A DNA stretch of 64,000 bases from Hypomesus transpacificus. Lineage: Eukaryota; Chordata; Actinopteri; Osmeriformes; Osmeridae. The stretch's first letter is position 1, and each line of letters starts with the position of its first letter. The DNA is taken from NCBI RefSeq assembly GCF_021917145.1, contig NC_061071.1:5289689-5353688 (forward strand), in the 5' to 3' direction. Shown here one piece after another: positions 32,131 to 43,700 of this stretch. Position numbers and translations under genes: made by a program. Below the pieces are notes generated by a model. The model saw nothing but the letters and a program-made list of their open reading frames with translations, was not told the DNA's origin and did not search any database.

Positions 32131-32237
32131 TGACGTAATTGGAGATGTACGTGTTCCGATTGGCGCAATCGGACTGACGCAATTGGACAGTGAGAATCCG
32201 ATTGGCCCTCGAACCTTGAACCGAGGTAGCTAATTGG
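32131..32237 (-). promoter_or_regulatory. Promoter-like cluster of five CCAAT boxes, copy 1
   Basis: On the minus strand CCAAT occurs at 32138-32142, 32159-32163, 32182-32186, 32201-32205 and 32233-32237, spaced 21, 23, 19 and 32 bp. The first overlaps a CRE-like TGACGTAA (32131-32138), and TGACGCAATTGG repeats the composite 44 bp away. CCAAT is the NF-Y site. The cluster lies just upstream of the inferred 5' exon. Promoter function is inferred. Confidence 0.6.
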
Positions 32238-33300
32238 TCGCGATAGCCAGTCGAATGTGCTCCGGGTGCGGCCAGGGCTGGGGAACAATCGCCTGTTTGA
32301 GGGGGGAAGAAGGGGGAGAAGGGAGGGGGAAGAAAAAAGGAGGAAAAAGGGAGAAAAAAGGAGGAAAAAGGGAGAAGAAGAGGAAAAAGAGAGAAAAGGG
32401 GAAAGTTGAAAGTCCCCATTCATAGTTTAAACATGTTTAACCCGTTACGTTTTAAGACAATTCGAAAAAACACCCGAAATTATGAATTTTACAGTGTTTG
32501 GGGAAGACGTAGAATGGAACCGAAGGTCCGCGGTTCGCGTCCCACCTACGGCACCTTTGACTATTTCTAATAAACACACACACTTGAGTCTCCAAGTGTG
32601 TATGTTATCAAAATGTAACAATATAAGATAGATGGAGATACGTTGCTAATTTAGTGTAATTTCAAAACCATTTGTATCCACTAGTGCATTATTTATATTT
32701 TATAGGGTTATCTATTGTACACTATTTGCCTTTATTTGTATTCACTCCACACAGGAGTACTGTTTTTGGTTAGTTTTAATTAGATCTATCTCTCTATCCA
32801 TCCATCTATCTATCTCTCAAACTGTGTGGCTTCTGAGCTTTGTGTGCTCTTATCTGAAGCTCTGTCTTTTTGGTTTCTGCACTTACCATATCAACACTTG
32901 CATGATCCATATATTAAATATTTTAAAACAATGTGCGCAAGCAAGCGTAAAGTTAGTCACTTTTTGCTGCTCTTACTTCTTGCAGACTTGCCGTATTTGG
33001 TTAGAAAGAGTAGTGATTGGGAAATAACGACGGACTGACCAACAAATAGTTGATAAATAGAAACATTTATCCACAATTGTAAAAATATAAATATGAACAA
33101 CAACAACTAATTTAAACTATATATATATATATATACAGGCAAATGATATGCTAAATTACAATATTTACACAATGAAAACTATATACACAATGGAAATCTA
33201 AGCATAAACTATATCTAAACAATGAAAACGATATACACACGGGAAATCTAAGCATTAACTATATCTAAACAATGAAAACTATATACAAAGGCCCAAAGAA

Positions 33301-36300
33301 TTATTTATTTTTTTGCTCCTCTAGCCACTGCTCTCTGGACAGAGTCTCTGCAGAGGGGCAGTAAACAGTCCCCTTATACTGGCTGTGGCCAGTCTCTGCC
33401 GTTCTGTTCTGGCCACACCTCCAGCATTTGTTGGCCTCCACTCTCCTCTGGTGGGCACGGGGAGCTGGACCAGGAGCAGGACGAAGCTGGGGAAGGTGGG
33501 TGGTGCAGGAAGAGGGTGGGACAAAACGCAGGGCTTGGGGGACCATCAATGGAGAGGGGGCAGAGGGTGCCCTCATACCAGGGGCTCGGGAGACAAACAC
33601 CACAGTGGGGACGGCAGCAGGGCGAGGGGCAATGATGGTAGGGCGGGGCATGATAGGGATGGGAGTGGGGGCTCCAAGGGCGGCTGAAGGGCCAGGGAAG
33701 AGCTGCCTCTGGGCTGCCAGCCTGGGTCGGACCGCTGGAGGTGGTGCTGTGGCTGCATATGTTGCCCGCCTCTTGGTCTTTGCCTGCCCTGCTGTGCTCT
33801 GCGGCAGGTGGTAGGTGTGGGATGCTCCCTGGGGTTGAGGTGGAGCAACAGCAGGGCGGACGTTGGCAGGCGGGAGAGGCTCGGTAGCCACAGACAGAGG
33901 ACCTGGCAAGTTTATGCCCTGCTGCAGCACAGCCAGATCCTGCCTCTTCACCCTCCGGTTGTACCACTGGGAGAGGGTCGACTGGTTCACCTCCACCAGC
34001 TGCAGGGTGGTGCCCTGCATGATGGCCCCATTGCCCAGGATGAGCTGCCGGACCTTGCGGTAGTCCTGCAGGATCAGAGTCCACCTGGACATGCTGCTCT
34101 TCCCCTGCTTCCTGGGACTCTTATGGATGTCCGAGAGCCGGACAAAGATGGCCTCCACAAGGCGGCAGCAGTCTGGCCACTGAGCAGGCGAACCAGTGGA
34201 CCCCAGGACACACCTCTCCACACTCTCCACACCTGGCGTGAACTCCACCTTTTTTTTGTGGCGGAACCTTCCCTTTATCAGCCTGTCCAGATGCCGCGCA
34301 GCAAACACGACCCTCTGCTTGTCGTAATCCAGCAGGTCTTGCCACAGCCCCACAATGTTGCTGACCTAAGAAGGAAAGAAAACATATATTTTATATGTTT
34401 ATATATTATAAATATATAAACAAATATCTGTTGTACAATGAATGTCTTGCTGACCTGCTGGTTATCGAGGGTCATGTTGGTCTGATGCCTCAGCTCCACT
34501 AAGCACTCTGCCAGTCTATCCACCCGATCCATGCCTGGCATGCCATGCTCGTCCACAGCCTGAAACATTGAACAATTTCACATTAGCGCTGAACACCTCA
34601 TGGCAAAGGTATGTTATATTGACTGCTGCTGCTGTGTGTTTTATTTGTTTGCTGTCAATTACTGTGTGTTGTTCCTAATAATGAATTGCGCTTGTATTCA
34701 GACACTTTCCTAACTACTGAACTTGTTAGTTTCTATGAATGACAGTTAATTACTAGTAGAAAGTTAACATACCAGCTGTTCTTCAGGCACCTGTGAGGAG
34801 GCACCTGGGACACAAGGCTGGGTTATGGGGGGAGGCAGGGTGGTAGCTACAGGCATGGGGGTGACAGGCAGAGTGGTGGTGGTGACAGGTAGGATGGAGG
34901 TGGTTAGAGACAAGGTGGTGGAAGGCAGGGTGGAGGAGGTGAGTGGCAGGGTGTTAGAAGGCAGGGTGGAGGAGGTGAGGGGCACGGTGGGGACCACAGG
35001 CAGGGTGGTGGAAGGCAGGGTGGAGGAGGTGAGGGGCAGGGTGGGGACCACAGGCAGGGTGGTGGAAGGCAGGGCGGAAGACGGGAGGTCTTCCGAAACA
35101 CTACCAATAGTGAGGTCCTGTTCGTCATCCTCAAACCCTTCATCCGCCTGTTCCTCCTCTGTGGCGTGGTCCTCCAGCAGTTGGTCTGTCTCCTCAGAGT
35201 CGGGGTCCATGTCCTGCAAGGGCTGCCCTGTCTGCCTAAGCAGGTAGTTCACCCCAAGCAACTCTCCTGAACATGAACAACAATGCAATGCTAATGATTA
35301 TTAAAAAACAGATATGGAACTTACCATGATGCATAAATACTGAGCTCTCAACAACATCATTATTTCTATTCATATTTGCCCTGAGACTTACCGGTGTACT
35401 TTCTCGGCGGGATGAAGGAGGGGACATACTTCCTTCCAAACACCTTCAGGCTGTTGCTGTTGACGGACTCCAGCACGTCCCCCGCGTACGTCAACAGCGC
35501 CATGCGCTTGGTGGTGATGGAGGCCGCTGCCCGGTTCTGGTTCCACCTGTTCAGGCCTTCCAGGAGGTACAGCTGGAAGTTGAGCAGGTTTGCACTCGTT
35601 CCTAAAAAAAAAGAGAGAACGTGAACAATGATTAATAAGGCTATTTGAATATAATTTCATTATTAAGAATAATGTTTAGATGAAGATCTACACCAACCTG
35701 GAATAAACCTGTTCAGGTGGCAGTGGAAGGACTCCAAGGAGGTGGAGCCTCTTGCACACCTGTATGTGGTCAGCTGGATCCCCTCCCTGGTGGAACTGCC
35801 TGTCTCAGTGTACAGGAGTACACCTGGCACATCCTGGATGCACTTCACGTGCCTCTTCTGGGTGCGCCAGATGTGCTCCATCTTAGGCTGGTCCAGCAGC
35901 GGAACCCCGAGCAGGTCTCTCCCCTTCTCCCCCATCAGCTCCTGCAGCAGCTGCTCAATGCGGAGGACCGTGGCGTCCACTCCACGTGTCCTCCGCCTGC
36001 AGAACTGGGACAGCTCAGCCTTGGTGATGGCCTTGTCCACCATGTCACTGGTGATGAGGGGCACACCCTCCCTTTTGAGCTGCTCCCTCTTCACCCTTCG
36101 CAGTAGGGCTACGTCTGCTGCGTCCCACTCGAACAGGCACACAGACAGGCGGCTCATGAAGAGGGGGTACAGGGCATGGGCATCGGTGGTGCATCCCACG
36201 GCCAGCCGTCGCATAAAATGCCAGATGTCCAGCCTTATTTTCAGGTCAGGCCACCCACCAAACCTGGCCTGAAGCTTGGTCTCCCCCTCCTCTGAGCAGC

Positions 36301-39220
36301 AGCCACAGTCCACATAGAGCAGGACCGGGGGAGCTGCACCTGCCTGGGTGTACCTCTCAATGAGGCCAGAGACCATCGGGTCCAGCCCCGGTCCCTCCTG
36401 GGCAGTCAGGACACTGATGAGGACCTGGCCGATCTCATTCCCCACCGAGGTCACCCAGAATGCAGTGCCCTTTGCTGCACCAGCCAGCTTCTTTGTCATC
36501 TGAAATGACAAAATTCACACAAAAAACTTCATGAGAGGTTTCAAAAGAAAGTCTGTTAAATAAACACAGAAGTGTATTTATTTATTCATGTATTACTGCA
36601 GTCTAATCAAAGGCATGGATGTGTGTGTGTATGTGTGCTTGTAAGAATACAAATCATTGAGGTTTCATGTTTTCATTGTGTTGTACATAATTTACACTAT
36701 GGATTTTCTTCATCCTATTACCTTTTTGGTGGAGTCCATCTTCAAAATGTTACCAAAGGTTGACGTGATGGACGCCTTTATATGGTCCATCCGGCTGATG
36801 ATGTCCCTGCCGTACACCGACAGCACCCACCGGCTGGTTGGGACATCGAGGGGCTGTGGAGGTTCCTGGCAGGTCACTGGGAAGAGGCTGGGCTGGTCAA
36901 CGAAGGCCGCACACTCCCCCAAGTAGTCGGCCAGGCGGTCCAACCACTCCTCCCCATGGTTCTCCCGCAGCTGCTTCACCAGGCACGCCGGGCTATTGCC
37001 GAGGGTCCGTTCCCGCAACATGCGGATGACCCGTATGTCACAAGCATACCTTGAAGAAAAGACAGATAAGTTTCAAGAACTTGTTCAATTATGTAAGGAC
37101 CTGCAGCAGGCATTATCAGAAAATGATTGTAGATTTTTAACTCACAAGCGTGTCAGGATCATCCTGAACTTCCTCCTGTGAGGCAGGTCCAGCTGGTCCA
37201 GGACAGCCTGACTGGTTGCCAGATGGGTCAGGCGACACACAGTGCACCTGAGTGTCTCCGTCACCATCAGGTAGTAGCGGTCCACGTCCAGGACCTTACG
37301 CACCCTCTTGTGCACACCATACCCCGTCAGCTGCTTCCCACAGGTTTGGCAGACTACCCTCACTTTCCACAAGTGATAGGGCATCCATACCAAGAGCCTG
37401 TGGGCAAAAAAGCGGTCCGGTGTTGGAGCCTGGTGGTATATCAGGGCAGAGGCTGGTGGCTCATACCAGAGCTTCAAGTTCAAACGCAGCTTGCCAGACT
37501 GAAAAAGGGTGGACGCAATCCACCGTTGGTCCTGAACTGGGATCGTTTCCTTCATTCTGACAGGAAGCCAGAAGTCAGGAGTTGGACCAGGAGCAGGGCC
37601 AGGAGCAGGGCCAGGAGCAGCAAGCTCATCCTCATCATGCACATCCTGTTACAAAACAAGAGAAATAAATATATTTATAAAAACAGAATAGCCCAATCAT
37701 ATGAGAACAACCTCATCTTATAAAACTAAAACAGTTCCAAGAACACAACACTTACAGCAGCCATTGCAGGGCTGGTGCTGGTCTCTGAGACAACAGTGCT
37801 GAGGCTGGAAGCTGTGCTGGGCCTCACAGAGGTCATCGCAGGGCTGGAGCGAGAAGTTGTCCTCATGGAGGCTTTGTAGGGGGTGGATGGGGGCTTTGAG
37901 AGCGGTGATTCCGTCCTCACAAAAGCCACGGCAGGGCTTGATGGTGTTCTGGGCCTCACAGAGGCCATAGGGGAACCGAAGCCAGGTGGGGGGGTCCTCA
38001 CAGAGGCCGTAGGGGAACCAAAGCCAGGTGGGGTGGTCCTCACAGAGGCTGTAGGGGAACCAAAGCCAGGTGGGGTGGTCCTCACAGAGGCCATGGGTGA
38101 GCTGGCAGTGGCCTGGGTGTCTCCTGTCATGGTGGGTGGACTGGACAGAGGCTGGGAGAAGGATGGGGGGAAGCATTTGTAAAAAGTAGAAATCAATGGA
38201 CTCAAATCAAGCTCTTAAGATGTAGGTTTGCTCATATTAACCTATAAATATGTATTATATTATATTTACATATAATCATATTTACCTTTGCTTTCCTAAC
38301 CACATTCACATTTGGCTTTGCAGCAGCGCCATGTGAGCCTCCAAATCGTGGTTTAGAAAACTGTGGTGACAATTAGAGCATTTATCAAAGAAATACATTG
38401 TAAACCTGAAATGCTCTTCCATTTTGCCATCATCATATGTAATCAGTGGTTGTCCATATTTGAAAGCTTGTATGACAATAATATTGAAATACTCACCATG
38501 GACAAATTCAGTGTGGGCCGTGCTGGGACATGGGCTGAGGCAGAGGCTGAGGCCATTCCCAGTGGAGGAGGGGCAGAGGCAGAGGCTGAGGTAGAGGCTG
38601 TTCCCAGTGGGGGAGGGGCAGCACAGGTAGAGGTCTCTGCCACAGTTTGCCCAGTGGTTGGCTGTATTAAGGACAGAGAGATCCATGTCAGACATCACAT
38701 TACTGAGCACATCACATAGTGATTCTTTTAGTGTTTTGGTGTCAAGAAGTCTCATTCACATTACCTTTGGGTTGTGAAAGCCACAAGCACACTGCTGTGT
38801 CCCACCAAACAGCATTCTTTGACCCCCTGACTGTAACGGGCACTTCTCAATCTGTTCCAAATAAAACAAACACTTTTTTAACGAAAACAACCCAATAGAA
38901 ATGGAGCGTTTTGACATATCTTCTATTGGTGACTAAACATGACATTGACACTGAAGTTGCTGTTCATTATGTTTATCAAGGTCCCATACTGTGACTGGTA
39001 TTTCTGGCAATTCAGTCATCTTTTATAGGCCATCAGAATTTTTTTTCTGTGATCTTTTGCTCATTTTATATACCTTTTGAAAGAGGTCATACCACCTCTT
39101 CTGTCTTGGGGCTGGCCTGTTGCCTGCATCAGCAGGCCAAACCCCAGAGCTGGCAAACCTCCTCAAACGGGACATCCATTCCCCATCCCCCATTCCTTTG
39201 TGGCTCTTTGAACTCGACAT
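33301..39220 (-). CDS. Dada-like transposase, 12 coding exons, 1457 aa (copy 2)
   Basis: Exons: 39074-39220, 38765-38851, 38497-38661, 38286-38360, 37756-38151, 37146-37645, 36722-37049, 35698-36499, 35392-35601, 34773-35266, 34455-34559, 33301-34365. All splice sites and phases match copy 1. It differs by an extra GPAP unit near the start of exon 6. The catalytic motifs are unchanged. It looks fully open, so copies 1 and 2 may both encode active enzyme, or one may be an assembly duplicate of the other allele. Confidence 0.8.
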
Positions 39221-39830
39221 CTAATAGGTAAAAGGAGCGATTTTTACACTAGTACAATAACATGTATTTATTGTTATAATTAGCTTTTTAACATTTCAAA
39301 TATTTAGCTGGCTACTATTTCCAGAAGAATATGTTTGTACTTGTTCTGGGTCACTTTATTACCACAAGTGAAAAAGTTATATTTATTTCGTTTTGTCCCC
39401 AGTGACATATATTATATATAACAGGTTAAATATTGCTTTTGCTAGTCGGAATAACATCTGTCGCTACAGTAACCTATTAGTAATCCCTTATAAAAGTAGC
39501 TAGCTAAATGACAGCAATACTACCTGAGGAAATCTACTAACTAGCCTACATGACAAACTCTGAAATGACAAACTCTAATATTCGTGATATTACTTGTCAT
39601 TGACCCGATGAATGCTAACATGTATTGAAATGTCAAACGGAAAATTATTTTGATTAGCTATGTATGTATTTACCTTTGCGGTGCGCGGTACTACAGACAA
39701 CTTGAAAGAGCGTATCCTTCAATGAATGAACTGACGCGACTACTGTCACTCATCTCACAACTTCGGCGGGGGTCAACCTCGGCGGGGGTCTCTGGGGTCG
39801 TGGACGCCGTTGCTACGGCTCAGCTCGGCG

Positions 39831-39937
39831 TGAAGTAATTGGAGATGTACGTGTTCCGATTGGCGCAATCGGACTGACGCAATTGGACAGTGAGAATCCG
39901 ATTGGCCCTCGAACCTTGAACCGAGGTAGCTAATTGG
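39831..39937 (-). promoter_or_regulatory. CCAAT cluster of copy 2, CRE-like site altered
   Basis: All five CCAAT boxes of copy 1 are kept, but the CRE-like TGACGTAA is TGAAGTAA here. This is one of very few differences between the two copies. Confidence 0.55.
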
Positions 39938-40127
39938 TCGCGATAGCCAGTCGAATGTGCTCCGGGTGCCGCTAATCCCCCAATGGTAAGCTCCTCTTTG
40001 GGAAACTTGTGATCGTCACTATTAGGACAACCGTGTCTACGTAGTAGTCATCCTTCATGCCAATACGATTCTTGTAAATGTTTCTGTGGAAAGAAGCTAA
40101 ATCTTGCCAGTTAAACAGCATCACCTA

Positions 40128-40200
40128 TGGAGGATGCGGGCATCGATCCCGCTACCTCTCGCATGCTAAGCGAGCGCTCTACCATTTGAGCTAATCCCCC
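40128..40200 (-). tRNA. tRNA-Ala(AGC), between copies 2 and 3
   Basis: Intact consensus cloverleaf with G3:U70. Confidence 0.92.
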
Positions 40201-40493
40201 ACCTTACATGTGACACCTTTCCTTGGAAGAGTTAAAAACTCCTCAGTCTTGAGTCACAATCTACAATCTGGTTCGACTGCTTACTCGACATCAGTTTGAA
40301 TCTCACAGGGAATGCGGGTATCGATTCCGCTGCATATGACAGGCAAAGGAAGCGCTGCAGCATTTGAGCTAACTCGCACTTCCATTGCTCCTACCTGGGA
40401 GAGTTGAATCGTCCCACACTTTGGAGCTGCTTTTCCGAAACACGTGCAAAGTTTTTGTGGAACGGAGCTCCATTTTTCAAAGAAAACATCTGT

Positions 40494-40566
40494 TGGAGAA
40501 TGCGGGAATCGATCCCGCTGCCTCTCGCATGCGAAGCAAGCGCTCTACCACTTGAGCTAATTCCCC
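40494..40566 (-). tRNA. tRNA-Ala(CGC), between copies 2 and 3
   Basis: Intact except for one change in the T loop (GATTCCCGC instead of GATGCCCGC on the minus strand); the T4 terminator is kept. Confidence 0.88.
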
Positions 40567-40729
40567 CATGTTAAGCTCTTCGTTGGGGAACTTGTGAGCG
40601 TCAGCATGAGGACCCAAATTGTATTAGGCCAACCGTGTCTAGGTAGTAGTCGTCCTTCATGCCAATGCGATTCTTGTAAATGTTTCTGTGGGAAGAAGCT
40701 AAATCTTGCCAGTTAAACAGAATTACCTA

Positions 40730-40796
40730 TGGAGGATGCGGGCATCGATCCCGCTACCTCTCGCATGCAAAGCGAGCGCTCTACCATTTGAGCTAA
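40730..40796 (-). pseudogene. tRNA-Ala(TGC) interrupted by transposon copy 3
   Basis: Bases 7-73 of the tRNA remain; the first six (GGGGGA) are replaced by the transposon end. Both internal Pol III promoter boxes survive, so transcription starting in the transposon end is conceivable, but the acceptor stem cannot form. Confidence 0.88.
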
Positions 40797-40797
40797 A

Positions 40798-43700
40798 GCT
40801 GGGGAACAATCGCCTGTTTGAGGGGGGAAGAAGGGGGAGAAGGGGGAGAAGGGAGGGGGGAGAAAAAAGGAGGAAAAAGGGAGAAGAAGAGGAAAAAGAG
40901 AGAAAAGGGGAAAGTTGAAAGTCCCCATTCATAGTTTAAACATGTTTAACCCGTTACCTTTTAAGACAATTCGAAAAAACGCCCGAAATTACGAATTTTA
41001 CAGTGTTTGGGGAAGACGTAGAATGGAACCGAAGGTCCGCGGTTTGCGTCCCACCTACGGCACCTTTGACTATTTCCAATAAACACACACACTTGAGTCT
41101 CCAAGTGTGTATGTTATCAAAATGTAACAATATAAGATAGATGGAGATACGTTGCTAATTTAGTGTAATTTGAAAACCATTTGTATCCACTAGTGCATTA
41201 TATATATTTTACAGGGTTATCTATTGTACACTATTTGCCTTTATTTGTATTCACTCCAAACAGGAGTACTGTTTTTAGTTAGTTCTAATTAGATCTATCT
41301 CTCTATCCATTCATCTATCTATCTCTCAAACTGTGTGGCTTCTGAGCTTTGTGTGCTCTTATCTGAAGCTCTGTCTTTTTGGTTTCTGCACTTACCATAT
41401 CAACACTTGCATGATCCATATATTAAATATTTTAAAACAATGTGCGCAAGCAAGCGTAAAGTTAGTCACTTTTTGCTGCTCTTACTTCTTGCAGACTTGC
41501 CGTATTTGGTTAGAAAGAGTAGTGATTGGGAAATAACGACGGACTGACCAACAAATAGTTGATAAATAGAAATATTTATCCACAATTGTAAAAATAGAAA
41601 TATGAACAACAACAACTAATTTAAACTATATATATATATATATACAGGCAAATGATATGCTAAATTACAATATTTACACAATGTAAACTATATACACAAT
41701 GGAAATCTAAGCATAAACTATATCTAAACAATGAAAACGATATACACACGGGAAATCTAAGCATTAACTATATCTAAACAATGAAAACTATATACAAAGG
41801 CCCAAAGAATTATTTCTTTTTTTGCTCCTCCAGCCACTGCTCTCTGGACAGAGTCTCTGCAGAGGGGCAGTAAACAGTCCCCTTATACTGGCTGTGGCCA
41901 GTCTCTGCCGTTCTGTTCTGGCCACACCTCCAGCATTTGTTGGCCTCCACTCTCCTCTGGTGGGCACGGGGAGCTGGACCAGGAGCAGGACGAAGCTGGG
42001 GAAGGTGGGTGGTGCAGGAAGAGGGTGGGTCAAAACGCAGGGCTTGGGGGACCATCAATGGAGAGGGGGCAGAGGGTGCCCTCATACCAGGGGCTCGGGA
42101 GACAAACACCACAGTGGGGACGGCAGCAGGGCGAGGGGCAATGGTGGTAGGGCGGGGCATGATAGGGATGGGAGTGGGGGCTCCAAGGGCGGCTGAAGGG
42201 CCAGGGAAGAGCTGCCTCTGGGCTGCCAGCCTGGGTCGGACCGCTGGAGGTGGTGCTGTGGCTGCATATGTTGCCCGCCTCTTGGTCTTTGCCTGCCCTG
42301 CTGTGCTCTGCGGCAGGTGGTAGGTGTGGGCTGCTCCCTGGGGTTGAGGTGGAGCAACAGCAGGGCGGACGTTGGCAGGCGGGATAGGCTCGGTAGCCAC
42401 AGACAGAGGACCTGGTAAGTTTATGCCCTGCTGCAGCACAGCCAGATCCTGCCTCTTCACCCTCTGGTTGTACCACTGGGAGAGGGTCGACTGGTTCACC
42501 TCCACCAGCTGCAGGGTGGTGCCCTGCATGATGGCCCCATTGCCCAGGATGAGCTGCCGGACCTTGCGGTAGTCCTGCAGGATCAGAGTCCACCTGGACA
42601 TGCTGCTCTTCCCCTGCTTCCTGGGACTCTTGTGGATGTCCGAGAGCCGGACGAAGATGGCCTCCACAAGGCGGCAGCAGTCTGGCCACTGAGCAGGCGA
42701 ACCAGTGGACCCAAGGACACACCTCTCCACACTCTCCACACCTGGCGTGAACTCCACCTTTTTTTTGTGGCGGAACCTTCCCTTGATCAGCCTGTCCAGG
42801 TGCCGCGCAGCAAACACGACCCTCTGCTTGTCGTAATCCAGCAGGTCTTGCCACAGCCCCACAATGTTGCTGACCTAAGAAGGAAAGAAAACATATATTT
42901 TATATGTTTATATATTATAAATATATAAACAAATATCTGTTGTACAATGAATGTCTTGCTGACCTGCTGGTTATCGAGGGTCATGTCGGTCTGATGCCTC
43001 AGCTCCACTAAGCACTCTGCCAGTCTATCCACCCGATCCATGCCTGGCATGCCATGCTCGTCCACAGCCTGAAACATTGAACAATTTCACATTAGCACTG
43101 AACACCTCATGGCAAAGGTATGTTATATTGACTGCTGCTGCTGTGTGTTTTATTTGTTTGCTGTCAATTACTGTGTGTTGTTCCTAATAATGAATTGCGC
43201 TTGTATTCAGACACTTTCCTAACTACTGAACTTGTTAGTTTCTATGAATGACAGTTAATTACTAGTAGAAAGTTAACATACCAGCTGTTCTTCAGGCACC
43301 TGTGAGGAGGCACCTGGGACACAAGGCTGGGTTATGGGGGGAGGCAGGGTGGTAGCTACAGGCATGGGGGTGACAGGCAGAGTGGTGGTGGTGACAGGTA
43401 GGATGGAGGTGGTTAGAGACAAGGTGGTGGAAGGCAGGGTGGAGGAGGTGAGTGGCAGGGTGTTAGAAGGCAGGGTGGAGGAGGTGAGGGGCACGGTGGG
43501 GACCACAGGCAGGGTGGTGGAAGGCAGGGCGGAGGAGGTGAGGGGCAGGGTGGGGACCACAGGCAGGGTGGTGGAAGGCAGGGCGGAAGACGGGAGGTCT
43601 TCCGAAACACTACCAATAGTGAGGTCCTGTTCGTCATCCTCAAACCCTTCATCTGCCTGTTCCTCCTCTGTGGCGTGGTCCTCCAGCAGTTGGTCTGTCT

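Larger units (their letters stand above)
24589..32269 (-). mobile_element. Dada-like DNA transposon, copy 1 (complete)
   Basis: A 7.68-kb unit whose edges are defined by comparing copies: it begins gctggggaacaatcg and ends ctccgggtgc. It encodes one spliced DDE-type transposase on the minus strand. No terminal inverted repeats are obvious by eye. The left end holds a 107-bp purine-only tract. What I recall of the Dada superfamily (DDE core with a C/D-x-x-H motif, 6-7 bp target duplications, insertion into snRNA and tRNA genes) fits the transposase and the tRNA-Ala target seen at the other copies. The left flank is hidden by the gap. On the right, seven bases (32270-32276) separate it from copy 2. 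A different small-RNA-targeting DDE family remains possible. Confidence 0.8.
32277..39969 (-). mobile_element. Dada-like DNA transposon, copy 2 (complete)
   Basis: Head to tail with copy 1 after a 7-bp spacer (ggccagg). It matches copy 1 except for about four substitutions and a 12-bp insertion in exon 6. The right end (tccgggtgc, then one c) runs straight into gctaatccccc, the 5' part of a tRNA-Ala(TGC) gene with its usual 5' flank, so this end lies between positions 6 and 7-12 of the tRNA. The GCTAA bases are also present at the left side of copy 3, consistent with a target duplication of about 5-6 bp. Confidence 0.82.
39971..40796 (-). repeat. Single tRNA-Ala monomer between transposon copies 2 and 3
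   Basis: Begins inside a TGC gene at the right end of copy 2 and runs through AGC, decayed tRNA, CGC and into the next TGC gene, where copy 3 starts. It is an A-type monomer with a few private substitutions. Confidence 0.9.
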
